In this document: piece by piece, positions 1 to 11,500 of the stretch
Layout: each line of letters opens with the position of its first letter
Position numbering within the stretch: the first letter of the stretch is position 1
Source of the DNA: Pohlia nutans
Lineage: Eukaryota; Streptophyta; Bryopsida; Bryales; Mniaceae
Length of the DNA stretch: 64,000 bases
Assembly: GCA_022496805.1 (NCBI GenBank)
Contig: CM040102.1
Location: 18,011,955 to 18,075,954, forward strand
Direction: 5' to 3'
Translations under genes and position numbers: made by a program
Notes under the pieces: model-generated
Databases searched by the model: none
The model's input: the letters and a program-made list of their open reading frames with translations, nothing else
Told to the model about the DNA's origin: nothing

Positions 1-2333
1 ATCCCCGAAGTCTTGGACTCATCAACGTCGCACAACCATCATGCGGTCGCGGCTGTGAATCTCGAGGAAGACGACTTGGAGGCGGACGCCAAAAGCACCG
101 ACATGAGTCCCTGTGATTTTGGCCTTGACAGGGGCCATAGGTTGCTTTCGCAGTCCAGCGTGGAGTCTACTCTCCTGGACTCACGAGCTGAAAGTCCTAG
201 CTCGCCGCTCCGTGTGCCTGCTCTCATCCCCAAGCTAGAAGAGCTCCTGCAGTTTTCTGTGTTCCAGAAACAACCGCCTGTGCGACCTGTGACCACGCCG
301 TTAATGTTACGAAAGCCAAAGGTGCGTGCTGGGACATTTTCATTCTCAAGTTGCAGTGGCTTTTGGAAAGCAAAGCATTAACATTTTTTTTATTGTGTGT
401 GTATTCAGGCGGAGGAGAACTGTGTTGTTCAGTTGGATGAGTTGAAGGAAGTCAAGATTGCACTGAGCAAAGTGCAACGTAGGAAGCCACGCGTATCCAA
501 CTTGAAAGGGCAGCCCCTGGATGTTCTTGATGCGCCTGTCGCATCTTCTGCGACCGTGCCGAAGGAATGTATAGAGGAAAACAAATTCCAAGTACCTGTA
601 ACATTGAATTTGTTTGAACCGGTCAAGCTGGAGGCAGGAAGAGTGAAGGTAGAGACTTACCAGACGGCCTCGTCCACGCAAGTCAGGCTCAGGAATACTC
701 TGAGTGAGGTATGTCATGAGGCTCCTCATTTGTTTCCTTGTGCATTAAGTTATCCGATTGAGATGAGCATAAGACCAAGGAGTTTCTGTTTCACGTGTTG
801 TCAACTTGCACTCATGGAAATTTGTTCTGTTCTGTTTTGTTTCATGGCAGGCTGAGAAGGAGGCTCGTAGGCTCCGTCGTGTTCAAGCAAATCGCGAGTC
901 TGCTCGTCAAACCATTAGGAGGAAGCAGGTTCTGTGTGAGGAGTTGGCTCGCAAAGCAGGAGAGCTGCAAGCCGAGAAAGATAATCTATCTCTGGTAGGT
1001 CACATCACATGAATAAAGCTCTCTTTTCTTCAGAAATGAACTCTGTATATTTTACTGTTAAAGATATCTTCGTATGCTCCATTTGTGAGAGGTAGGGTAT
1101 ATCTAGTACTTTGATAAGCTGCGTGTGATTGGACCTTGTGATTCGAAATGCTGAAGGAATTTCTATGTTGCTTTATGCAGAGCTTAGAGGCAAAATCCAA
1201 GGAATTAAGAAATCATCAAGAGATCAATCGCCAACTGAAAGAACAGGTGAGTCACATTCACCATACAGCCACTCATATGTAGTCATTTGAAATACACCGA
1301 ACTCTCTTCTGCAATGTGTGTCTGAAGATGGTGTGTGTGTATATATGTATTGCAATGCATGTCTCTGACAGTGATTGTATGTCTCCAGATTCTTGCTCAG
1401 GCAGAGGCGCCGATTTTGTCTACTACCAAAGTCAGTAACAACAACATTGCATCAGCATCGCCAGTGCCTGCAACTGGACCAATGCAAGGAATGCCGATGC
1501 TGCCTTACTGGTGGGCGTTTGCGTTGGCTCAATCTGTGGCAGCAGCAAGCCAACCGTCGTCTGCCCCAACTCAGATGGGCAAGCCAGGTGCAGCAACTTT
1601 GCCACCTGACTTCAACACAGTTTTTGCGGCCACCCTAGCGGCGATGAACAGTGGAGCTGGATTGAACCCCAACATGTGGATGAGCATGATGGGAAACATG
1701 ACCAATAAGACTCTAATGTCTGGAATGGTGCCAGCGCTCGTCGAACAAACCCATCAACCCACAATGGCTCATTCTGCACCAAGGCCAGCAGAAGTAGCAT
1801 TGCCACAGAAGCCTGCGGCAGCCGAGGAGAGACCACCGCAAGCGTTGGGAAGGACAACATCGCTGCCCGTGAGTGGTCACCTGTACTCTTCACCTGTGAA
1901 GGTTGTTGGTATGGACTCAATGTCCCGGTCGCAAATGAATGGGAAGATTCCAGCAGGCATCCCAAGTAACACGAATTCCAGAGTCAAATACCAGTTGACA
2001 AATGGAGCTCCATTGGTTCGATCTGTTTCGGGATTGACACCACAGGTACATGATGGTATTGCGAGCGCATCCACGACTTTGTCATTGGGCGTCGGTTCTC
2101 ATCGAACGAATGAGCAGCAGCAGCAGATGAGGAAGCCTGGCAACCTCCGGTTTTTCCCAACCATAGGGAATGGAGTGCAAGGCTATCTGGGACCTCGTCT
2201 GGGAGTGTACCAGTCGGAGGCTGCAGCCTTGGCCACTGAGGCTCGAAGGCGTCGCCGAGAGCTCAAACGCACCAAGAGCCTGCAAAGTCAGCTGCAACAA
2301 GAAAAGAAGCTTGCTTCAGTTAAATCTTTGTAA
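1..2333 (+). CDS. bZIP transcription factor, 5' partial, five exons
   Basis: Nuclear DNA-binding transcription factor. Proposed exons are 1-321, 409-708, 851-994, 1181-1246 and 1389-2333, all phase 0 with GT-AG introns, giving at least 591 residues. The start codon lies left of the window. Exon 3 holds the basic region, with the NRESARQTIRRKQ core preceded by EARRLRRVQA. Leucines follow in heptads (L, L, L, then K, H, L) across exons 3 and 4. The long last exon is rich in Ala, Met, Gln and Pro and ends in a basic Arg/Lys tail. The basic core resembles the plant AtbZIP62-like group, which I recognise by pattern only. Oddity: the residue eight places after the invariant Asn is Ile, where most bZIPs have Arg or Lys. 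Family is sure; subgroup and exact 5' extent are not. Confidence 0.9.
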
Positions 2334-3396
2334 CCTATTGTCAGCTTGCTTCTTTTCCTTCCTTTTTTTTTTAAAAGAATTACTAGGGCTTTTTTTCAAA
2401 AGTTTCTTCATCCTGATCCTGTATTCTACTGATTCATGTAGGTTCTTCGTTTAGATTCAACAAAATTCTTTCACATTACATGAACCAGTTTTTTATTCAA
2501 TTGATACACTTGAGCATCATGGCTCGCTTTACAGAGAATTTGTGCACATTATGCACTAGGGATTGTGGTCAGCCAGCCAATCCGGCAACTCTTATGTGAC
2601 TTAAGGGATTTAGAGTCTCAAACCGTAAGTCACTGATATGGACACCAAATTACAATATTGATCATTATCCCTCACTACAGAATGAAGGATTTGTATACAG
2701 TTTTCAAATGTAATCAGATCATATACGCTCCAGTCTACATTATTAGATTACATTATTATTATTACTATTATTATCAGTCTCTCTTTCCTGAGAACGATTG
2801 TTACTCTCTGCTTCGTGTTCTTTCTTAGAACATTCAGGGTTTTGGTCCCAACGATTTATTTGGATTCATGTTGTGGCCTTCCTCACGTGTGGGTTTTGTT
2901 GTTTCTCTCTTTGTTTGCTCTTGGTGCCAACATGACTGACGGTACGTTATTATGTACGTGTAGGTTGTGATTCTCTGAAATTTTTGCAGAGTCTAGACAG
3001 TGTTGGAAGTGTTGTGAGCTCAGTTGTCAATATGACATCTCATTTTCGTTTGCCCTGTTTGTCATCTCATTTTCAAAGTCCTCTTTGTCTATCAACTCTG
3101 CACAGCCTCCGACCTCAATAAACTTATTTCCAGAGTCCTCGTGACTCTGGAAGGAAGCAGTCAAAAGTTCAGTAGTAGACGTGTAACACTAAACTTGCAA
3201 TAAGGCATGTGCGTAGTTACTATTATTAAATATGCAGTATTCTTATCGGGTTTTACTAGGAAGTGAAAGAGGTTTTCAACACGCTTTAGCATGTATTATT
3301 TGGACTTTGTTTGAATAAGTTATGATACTTCAAAGTATTGCTTGTCTGTGTATCTAAAATCAACCTTAGTTCTTATAGGCTCATGTTTTGAAGTTG
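2334..3396. other. bZIP 3' UTR and AT-rich spacer
   Basis: This begins with the T-rich 3' flank of the bZIP gene. I see no coding region. A short ATT-rich run lies near 2745-2775 and an AATAAA-like sequence near 3116. Nothing else recognisable. Confidence 0.5.
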
Positions 3397-3398
3397 TA

Positions 3399-3735
3399 CA
3401 GCCGGGTACAACATGCTTACGAATTCCCCACTGCAGGGAATTTTTTTGGAAACTTTGAACAATGCGTGTGTACTCAAAAATGATCCGATTTGGAAACCGC
3501 AAAGTGCGTTGGAATCACATCGGCGTGTACTACAACACCATTACAAATTTACACATAAATTAGTGAAAATTATACAACAAGTCAAAAATAATACATGCAC
3601 TATCTACCATTGGGTGCTCGCACCGTTTGCTTCAGTTACAGTGTCCAATTTAGCAAGAAAATTTGAAATGAGTGTTTGAAGTTGTTCTTGAGATACTTGA
3701 GCTCATACTTGTTGAATGATTTGTATCATTTCATC
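3399..3735. repeat. left inverted arm of the Tc1/mariner foldback
   Basis: Reverse complement of about 4003-4340 with scattered mismatches. Both arms contain the decayed C-terminal transposase coding sequence and the element terminus. Confidence 0.85.
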
Positions 3736-4002
3736 AGTCTCCTTTGTAATTTCTCCTTTTGTAATAGTGTGGGGGCTTTTATGGGTTTTGATAAAAGTCC
3801 ATTTGTCATCATTCCTTCAACTAAACAATCAGTAGTTGATTTTGTGGAACTTATTTATGAAAATTCATTGATTGCCTTCTATTTTATGCATGATAGACCT
3901 ATTCAATTCACATTGATGGAGGATGGTGATCCAATACATCGTAGTAGATATCATGATGATTTGAGACAAGCCCATGGACTCAAAATAATTATGAAGGAAA
4001 AA

Positions 4003-4340
4003 GATGAAATGATACAAATCATTCAAGAAGTGTGAGCTCAAGTATCTCAAGAACAACTTCAAACACTCATTTCAAATTTTCTTGCTAAATTGGACACTGT
4101 AACTGAAGCAAACGGTGAGAGCACCCAATGGTAGATAGTGCATGTATTATTTTTGACTTGTTGTATAATTTTCACTAATTTATGTGTAAATTTGTAATGG
4201 TGTTGTAGTACACGCCGATGTGATTCCAACGCACTTTGCGGTTTCCAAATTGGATCATTTTTGAGTACACACGGAGTGTTCAAAATTTCCAAAAAAAATT
4301 CCCTGCAGTGGAGAATTCGTAAGCATGTTGTACCCGACTG
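4003..4340. repeat. right inverted arm of the Tc1/mariner foldback
   Basis: Partner of 3399-3735. It reads on the + strand as the transposase C terminus, followed by about 200 bp of noncoding end and the terminal repeat. Confidence 0.85.
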
Positions 4341-4737
4341 TACAGTACACCTTGTGCAATCAATATTTACGTTTAGCATTGTTTTTGGGTCCAAATGTAG
4401 GGGTTGCATATGAGAGAGTTCATTATAGATATACGGGGCATATCCCATATAAAAGAACTTTGGAAGCGTTTGTTGTTACTATACGTACATTGCTTGATAT
4501 ATTGTAGGAGTAACGTTGTATATAATCCAACAACTACATGCCTATAACCATGGTATCAAGCTTTTCATTCATACTCAATAAGGCAAGAATTTAACTTTAT
4601 ATTTTAGTAGATGAAGCTATGTGTCTACCACAAATAATTAATTTGTTTCATGAATTTTCGTGAAAATTTGAAATTATTATGATTTTTTGAACTAATTGTA
4701 ATGAAAATTCATATTGGTTCGGAATGACCTTAAACTA

Positions 4738-4960
4738 CTTAGGTGATAGTTAGGAGGTTGTCTCCCCTTAGGAGTGCTTATTAGCACCAAAGAGGGCGGC
4801 GGTTCGATTACGGTCGGATGCACGACATGAGGGCTAATACTTCCTTGCTTGATAGGAACCCCGAGCATGACAGAGATGGCTCCTGGGCCTTTTGTTACGG
4901 TGGGGGCATTGCTCGTAGTAGGAAATGATGAGGAGCTTTGGGTCTAGTTTAGATATTGTA
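4738..4960 (+). mobile_element. possible tRNA-derived SINE
   Basis: GGTTCGATTAC near 4800 resembles a pol III B box. About 55 bp upstream, GGTGATAGTTAGGAGG could be a decayed A box. A non-tRNA body follows. I saw no clear 3' tail or target duplication, and no second copy in the window. Confidence 0.35.
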
Positions 4961-5048
4961 GGAAGGAAAATCCAAAACATTACCCCGTGGGGGAGTAATG
5001 GAAATGTGCTCTCTTTGTTCACAATGTGATGTTTGTAATATGTTATTA

Positions 5049-5346
5049 GAGTTAACCGAAAATCAGCCCGAAGAGGAAAGTTTAGGCAAATTCGTGTTGA
5101 ATTCCTCTTGAGCTCATATTGAAATATAAATAGACCAAAAACTAGTCTATGATGAGTTGGGAGACAAGTCACTGTCATTATTCTCCACACCTCGCTATGA
5201 CTCCCACACCATCCACCAAAGCTCTAAGCCCATGGCCCACAAGGAGACAATTTATGACACAACACTATTCAACCCAAGTATAGTTCAATAAGGAGGTTAG
5301 AAGTAGAGCAAAAGGGAGGTTAGATGCACTTCTTTTTGGTTAACTC
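5049..5346. mobile_element. GAGTTAACC-TIR element, copy 1
   Basis: A 298-bp noncoding element with terminal repeats GAGTTAACCGAAAA and its complement TTTTTGGTTAACTC. It is closely similar to 46414-47301 along its length and more distantly to 23441-23751. Unlike the 46 kb copy it lacks the TTAA element, so it serves as an empty site at 5285-5288. Superfamily not identified. Confidence 0.75.
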
Positions 5347-5649
5347 AATTATGAAATGGAAATAAAACATCCATTTGTTTCAAAAAAAATAAAATAAAAA
5401 AAATTCATACCAATAACAAAACACACTCAAAATTTCCAATTTTTTCTTACCAAAGGTGTAAAATGCAATGCAAAAAAGTTCAATAAATGAAAATCATCCA
5501 GGTATCTAAATTTAGAAAAGTCGCTATACCGTGGTAATACCCACTGAACTTATAACTTCAATGAAATACTCAATTTTCAAAGTTTTCAAAAATATCAAAG
5601 TGGAGTAAAAACTATGTTCAGTAAGATTATTTTGTTAATCAACCCTTAA

Positions 5650-7144
5650 CCCCTAAGCGTCCCAACGTCCATATTTTGGACGTTTTTGAGGGACAGTGAA
5701 TTTCGAAGAGCTGTAAATTTTGCAAAACGTGTTCGATTTTGCTGAAATTTTATGATAACTTCCCGCATGATGTATGGAATGTGTGGTAAAAATTTCAGAT
5801 CAATCTGAGTTGAATTGAAGTTTTGGTGATCATTTGAAAGTAGGTATCTTTTTTTTGAGTTTCTGTGAATTTTGATGGCAACAACTTCGGGGCTTGTATC
5901 TCCTTCATCCCAAGTCCGTTTTCAATATAACTTGTTGGGTTGAATTCCCCTTGAAGTCTAGTTATCATGGAAAAAACTTCAGATCAATCCATGATGTTGT
6001 GAATGTTTAGGAGTTATTTTAGTGCACGGGTCTAGTTTGAACACTTTTTTCTTTTTGGGTCAAATGGGTCACTTTTTGGGCTACTTTTTGACATTGCAAG
6101 GCCATTTCAGGGCACATTGAATTTTTTCATGAGGCGCTCAATCCTCTCCGGGCATTTCTACCATTTGCACTAGCTGTTCAGCACGTTTAGAGGAATCGAT
6201 ACTTCATCGATTCCACCATTGTGCGAAAACGCAACATGCTTGGCACTTCGCTCTTACAGTACTGTATTGTGCTTTGGAGATCCCGAAGACCGCAGGCAAA
6301 TGGCCTAATCTCACTTGGCAGCAGTGTTTTTTAGGATCCAAGCTTCCCAAGAAATTGAAGAACGGTTCAACCATGTGGTCTCTGTTCCAAGGTTCGGTGA
6401 TCTGGGTGTGCTGGCTGGACCGCAACGCTATTTGTTTTGCCCGAGATGAGTGGAACCTCCCCAAGTTGGAAGTTGTGCTGTGGGACTATTTCATTGATCA
6501 CATTCGTGTCGCATGGTTGAAGACGCAGACCCTGGTGGAGGCGCACCCGGCGAAAGCTACTCAGCTTTACTCCCGGTTTGATCGCACTTGGCTACAGTCC
6601 AAGTTCTTTGCCTCGAGACACAATGCGCAGTTGACGTGGTCTCTGAACAGGCCTCAGACTGGGGAGTTTGTATAGTGGTCTTGTTGTATTTCTAGGAAAA
6701 AGGAAAACGAAAAAATTCTCTCGCCGGGGCTCCGTGCCCTTGGTTCGCTGTGACGTTTTGCTCTCTCAAAGGATTAAAATGTCCTGTTGTTTCAATTTTA
6801 ATTTTTTAATTTTTTTTTCATGAGGCTTTTTTGGTACCAATGTGTTTATATGATGATTTGGAACTACTTTATAGTTGATTGTTTTTTCATTTGAGTAATT
6901 TTGAGAACGAATTTCACTTCTGACTGTGATGCTAGGAAAATTTTAGCGCCCTTTTATAGCACTAAAACACTATGATCTTGCAATCTATAAGGCCAAATGA
7001 TCCCAAAATTGATTGACATGATCTACAACATGTATGTTACAAGATTGTACGGTTGAGATTTCTTTACCTCATTTACATTTAGAGCTATAACACATCAAAA
7101 GCGATGATGATTTTAAGCTCAAAAAAGCTAGAGACCCTTAGGAG
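5650..7144. mobile_element. candidate long piggyBac-like element holding a LINE fragment
   Basis: The left end reads TTAA (5646-5649) followed by CCCCTAAGCGTCCC and a GTCC..GGAC palindrome. A matching right end, CCTTAGGAG before TTAA (7145-7148), lies 1.5 kb away. The interior shows no piggyBac transposase, but 6130-6800 contains a LINE remnant. The two ends could belong to different copies, so the pairing is tentative. Confidence 0.4.
6200..6675 (+). pseudogene. LINE reverse transcriptase C-terminal (zf-RVT) fragment
   Basis: The open frame ending at 6675 includes a Cys/His stretch (HHCAKTQHAWHF) at about 6214-6249 and MWSLFQGSVIWVCWLDRNAICF at about 6373-6438. This resembles the zinc-binding C-terminal domain of plant LINE ORF2 proteins, where a W..viW.iW..RNa.iF pattern is usual. 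Everything upstream (endonuclease, RT core) is missing, so this is a 5'-truncated dead copy. A T-rich stretch near 6800 may be the LINE tail region. Confidence 0.55.
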
Positions 7145-7148
7145 TTAA

Positions 7149-7502
7149 GTGCCGAGACGACCTAAAAGTGGTCGTTTTCAAAATAGAAAGTGTTGTAAAA
7201 TGAGCTAGGAGTGTCCAACTTGAGTGTTTCTTGGGCCTAACCTACTAAGAATCAAATTTCTTATAAGAATATGTCATTGGATCACTGAAATTGTGTTCTT
7301 AAAATTCAAAAAAATAAAGAACATTAGGTGGTGAAGATGCTGAAACAATCTACAAAAATATCAAATTTGTAAATGTGGGAAAAAATGCACGATAAATTAT
7401 ATATTTTGTTTGGACATTCAAAGATAGATTACAAGTTATGATTTTTAAATCAAATCTATGCAAAAGGATTCCTAAAATTCATCATATATAATTACATATA
7501 TA
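7149..7502. other. AT-rich spacer before the Copia insertion
   Basis: No gene or repeat pair recognised. This is the left flank of the Copia target site. Confidence 0.4.
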
Positions 7503-7507
7503 ATATC

Positions 7508-7765
7508 TATTGAGGTAATTGATGCAACGTAGTATTGCTAGAAGCCAAAGACGTACGGGTGCTAAATAATGGTGTGTGGGAGGAGGGGTTAGGCATGGGC
7601 TGATCTCTAGAGTGTCCTTGTGATGAGTTATCCCATATGGTTTGTCCATGGTGACCTCCTAGTGTACACTACTTAAGGTGGAAGGCCTTTGAGTAAAGAT
7701 TATCTCTTTCTACGCATTCCTTGTGTTTGTGTGTGTGCCTTGTGCAATCTTCTCTACCTTCAATA
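7508..7765 (+). repeat. Copia 5' LTR
   Basis: 258 bp, beginning TATTGAGG and ending CTTCAATA, so the terminal inverted repeat is TATTGA/TCAATA. These limits are the only ones that give equal flanking pentamers (ATATC) and place the polypurine tract directly before the 3' LTR. Confidence 0.9.
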
Positions 7766-7779
7766 GGTTATGGGCCCAC
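7766..7779 (+). other. Copia primer binding site, half-tRNA type
   Basis: GGTTATGGGCCCAC begins directly after the 5' LTR. It is complementary to the anticodon arm of eukaryotic initiator tRNA-Met (GUGGGCCCAUAACC), not to a tRNA 3' end. Drosophila copia and Volvox Osser are known to use such an internal, cleaved tRNA primer. Confidence 0.8.
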
Positions 7780-8584
7780 TCATGTGTGTTTCATGAGTAT
7801 TAGATTGCATTTGTGCAAGTATTTTGAGGTCGGTGCGCAACGGGCGGTTTTGGAGCATTGTTGGAGGTTTTGGAGCTTGTTGAAGCGTTGGTGTTTCTTG
7901 GAGGTGTGCATGGGCTGAAGTTACATGTTGGAGCACTCTCTTTGGTCAATTTCTTCCCTTGATCTCCTTCTTTTCTTTCTTCTATCTCTTCGTTGCGAGT
8001 GGAACTTCGTTTGGTTCAATTGTGAGCATTTGAGTAAATGCAAGTGATTTGTGAGGTGTGAAGACTCTCGTGGAGGGTCTACCATCTGATCCTAGTGATT
8101 AGGCACTTGCTTTGAGGTGTTGCATGTGTTTCATGCTCTTGGGGTGCTCAAATTTTCATTTGGAGCTAGTTTGTGCACAAAGGTGCGGTTTTGAGCAATT
8201 TCAATGCGATTGGGGTTTTGAGGGACTTGTGTGAGTTCATGTGCATTGAGTGAGTGCTCTTGAAGGACACAAAGGTGTCATTGACGTGCATTGAGTGTTT
8301 GGGGACACTAAGGCGTCGTATTGAAGCATTTGGAGTTGTTTTGAGCTCCATTGAGTGATTTGAGGGGTTTTGGTGAGCCTCTTTGCATTTTTGGGTGAGG
8401 GTTCTCACATTTGAGTGTTGGGAGGCGTGTGTGGAGCACAAAAGTGCTGATCTAGTGTTTGGGGTTGTTTTAAACCCATTGGGTGCACAAAGGTGCAATA
8501 TCAAAGCAAAAAATCACAAAAACAAAGTTGTGTGTTTGAGTTTGAGGTTTCATTTGTGTGGGGAGGCATACGTAAGTGAGGATC
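7780..8584 (+). other. Copia 5' leader
   Basis: About 0.8 kb with several upstream ATGs and degenerate repeats of phrases such as GCACAAAGGTGC and CATTGAGTG. No conserved domain. Probably untranslated leader and packaging region. Confidence 0.55.
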
Positions 8585-11500
8585 ATGGCATCTTTTGAGG
8601 GTGAGGGTCCCAAGGTCGTGGACAAGTTCGATGGGGTGAATTTCCACTTGTGGAAATTCAAAATGGAGATGGTGATGGCCGAGAAGGAGTTGTGGGAGAT
8701 TGTCGAGGGTAGTGAGGAACCTCCTTTCTCTTCTACGGATCCTAGGATCATGCAAGCGTACACGAGGAGGGAGAAGAAGGCATTTGCCATTTTGGCACTC
8801 AACCTCGCGGATTCGCAACTTGCGCACATTCGTTCGTGCAAGACACCCGCGGAAGCATGGTCCAAGCTTTGCAACATTCACGAAGTGAAAACATTGGCCA
8901 ACATTTTGTTTTTGAGGCGCAAGTTCTTCACCATCAAGATGGGCGAAGAAGATGACATGTTGGCGCACATCAACAAGGTCAAAGCTCTCGCGGATCAACT
9001 CAACGGTTGCGACGTGTCGGTTACGGATGGTGACATCGTGATGACACTTTTGGAGAGCCTTCCATCATCATACGAGTACCTCATCGTGGCAATGGAGTCA
9101 AGACCCATTACGGAGCTCACATTGGACTATGTGACCTCACGGTTGTTGCACGAGCTTTCGCGGCGAAAGGAGAACGAGTCTCGAGAAGATGGAGCGGCAC
9201 TCGTGGCGAAGCAATTCAAGAATGGAGGCGGTGGGAGCTCAAGCGACAAGGTGTGCTTCTATTGTGGTAAGAAGGGCCACATTGCCAAATTTTGCTTCAA
9301 ACGCAAGAGGGATGAGAAAGGGGAGAGTGCAAACAACACTAAAACTCGTGACGATGATGAGTACGCATTTACGGCTAGATATGAGGCAAGCATGAGCGAT
9401 GGCATCGAGGGTGATGCAAGCATGAGTGATGGTATCGAGGGTGATGCAAGCATGAGTGATTGGATTGAGGTTGGTGATGAGTATGCAAACATGGCAAGCA
9501 ATGTATCGTGCAATGGTAGTACGAGTGATTGGATTGTTGATTCGGGGGCTACAAGCCACATGTCACCACATAAAACTTGTTTTCATTCGTATGCTCTCAT
9601 TAATCCAAGGAGAGTGATTTTGGGAGATGATACGGTGCTTGAGGCCGTTGGCAAGGGCCAAATTGTTGTAGACACCGAGGTGAGGGGTCGTGTGAAGACA
9701 ATCACTATCCAAGATGTCCTCCACGTTCCCAAATTAACGGCAAATTTACTATCGGTGAGGCAATTAGTGGCAAAGCACTTGAGGGTTGAGTTTAGTGATA
9801 AGGGGTGTTATGTGTTGTCACCGAGTCGAGATGAGGTGGCCATCATTGAAGAACACGAGGGCTTGTACCACATCAAGTTCTCCAAGGTGCATTCGAAGGA
9901 ATCGGCGGCGTTGGCGCATTCAAACTTGAAGGACGACAAGTTGGCGTTGTGGCATCGTCGACTTGGCCATTTGAACATCAAGAGTGTGAAGACACTACGC
10001 GGCATGGTAAGCGGTATGGACCTTCATCAATTGAAAGTGGATGCTTCTACATTCACGTGTGAAGGTTGCATTGAAGGCAAGCAACAACGGTTGCCATTTG
10101 CGGGTGAAGGGGCGACACGGGCTACAAAAGTTTTGGAGATCGTGCATTCGGATGTGTGTGGCCCCATGAAGACCACATCGATGGGAGGTTGCAAGTACTT
10201 TGTGACCTTCATCGATGATTTTTCAAGGAAGATATGGCTCTACCCTATCAAAGCCAAGAGTGAGTGCTTTGAGAAGTTCAAGGAGTTCAAGACATTGGTG
10301 GAGAACCAATCCGAGTTGAAGATCAAGGTGTTTCGGTCGGACAATGGCGGCGAGTACATGTCCAAGAAATTTGACGAGCTTTTGAAGAATGAAGGCATCG
10401 CACGCCAAACTTCGGCCCCGTACACGCCTCAACAAAATGGAGTTGCGGAGCGCGCAAATCGCACCATTGTAGAGATGGCGAGGAGCATGTTGCACGCTCA
10501 AAACTTGAAGTTGGACCTTTGGGCGGAAGCGGTGGTGAATGCGGTATACACACGCAATCGGTGTCCAACAAGCGCGGTTGAAGGCATGACGCCGGAGCAA
10601 GCATGGAGTGGGAGGCAACCATCTGTTGCACACATGCGCATCTTCGGATGCATTGCATATGCGAAGGTTCCTGACGAACGGAGGACGAAACTCGAGGCTA
10701 AGGCCTTGAAATGTATGTTTCTTGGGTATTGTGAAGGTACCAAGGCGTATAGACTCATGTCGGTGGACACGAGGAAGATCATTCGGTCACGTGATGTGAC
10801 ATTTTGTGAGGAGTCTACGATGGAGGCTCCTTTGGAGGTTGGTCCAAGTGGGAGTAGTGGAGACGTTTTGGTGGACACACCCTCCAAGTCTCCTAGTGTT
10901 GTTGATGTAGGTGATGATGACGGTGATGACGAAGCTGGCGACACGGAGGTTGTTGAAGCGCCATCGAGCTCAAAGGCCAAGAATGGCGCAAAGGGCACGC
11001 AAGAGGAGCAAGTTTCTTCAAGCGAGCGGCGGTACCCCGAGAGATCGCGCAAGCCACCTGGAGAATGGTGGAAGAACCACATCTTCCCTCAAGTGGAGGA
11101 CGAGCATGCGAATGTGGCATTATCGGATGGTCCATTGACCATTCGAGAAGCCATGCAAGGTGAGGATGCGGTCAAGTGGGAGCGCGCCATGCAAGAGGAG
11201 TACGACTCTCTAATTGCTAACGGTACGTGGCAATTAACTCCCATTCCAAAGGATCGCAACCCCATTGGTTGCAAATGGGTGTTTCGGACAAAGAGGGATG
11301 TTTCGGGTATTGTTGTGCGTCACAAGGCAAGATTAGTAGCCAAGGGGTTCGCGCAAGTGCATGGGGTGGACTTTCACGAGACATTTGCTCCCGTGGCCAA
11401 GTTCACCACCATTCGATGCATTCTTGCCATTGGAGCGGCCTTGGACTTGGAGATGCATCAAATGGATGTGAAGACCGCATTTTTGAATGGCGATTTGGAG

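Larger units (their letters stand above)
3399..4340 (+). mobile_element. Tc1/mariner relic with about 337-bp inverted arms
   Basis: The element begins CAGCCGGGTACAACATGC, ends with the complement (CAGTCGGGTACAACATGC) and is flanked by TA (3397-3398 and 4341-4342), as expected for Tc1/mariner. The arms 3399-3735 and about 4003-4340 are near-perfect inverted copies. The centre and right arm read on the + strand as a degraded transposase C terminus: the catalytic-Asp block LMEDGDPIHRSRYHDDLRQAHG lies at about 3916-3981, then EMIQIIQEV, a stop, and AQVSQEQLQTLISNF to a stop near 4133. The segment with the third catalytic residue is missing. The left arm is therefore an inverted duplicate of the transposase 3' end, leaving an inactive foldback of 942 bp. 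Confidence 0.85.

Noticed and set aside
3413..4448. Two similar proteins on opposite strands (ending ARKFEMSV)
   Set aside because: They are antisense readings of the transposase 3' end in the two arms of the inverted repeat, not genes.
7511..7763. Canonical TG..CA limits for the Copia LTR
   Set aside because: With TG..CA the flanking pentamers disagree. TATTGA..TCAATA gives ATATC on both sides and an adjacent polypurine tract.
9239..9561. Long open frames antisense to the Copia polyprotein
   Set aside because: They shadow conserved Gag/protease codons and have no motifs; the same holds for the other frames across 8.5-12.8 kb and 48.2-52.7 kb.
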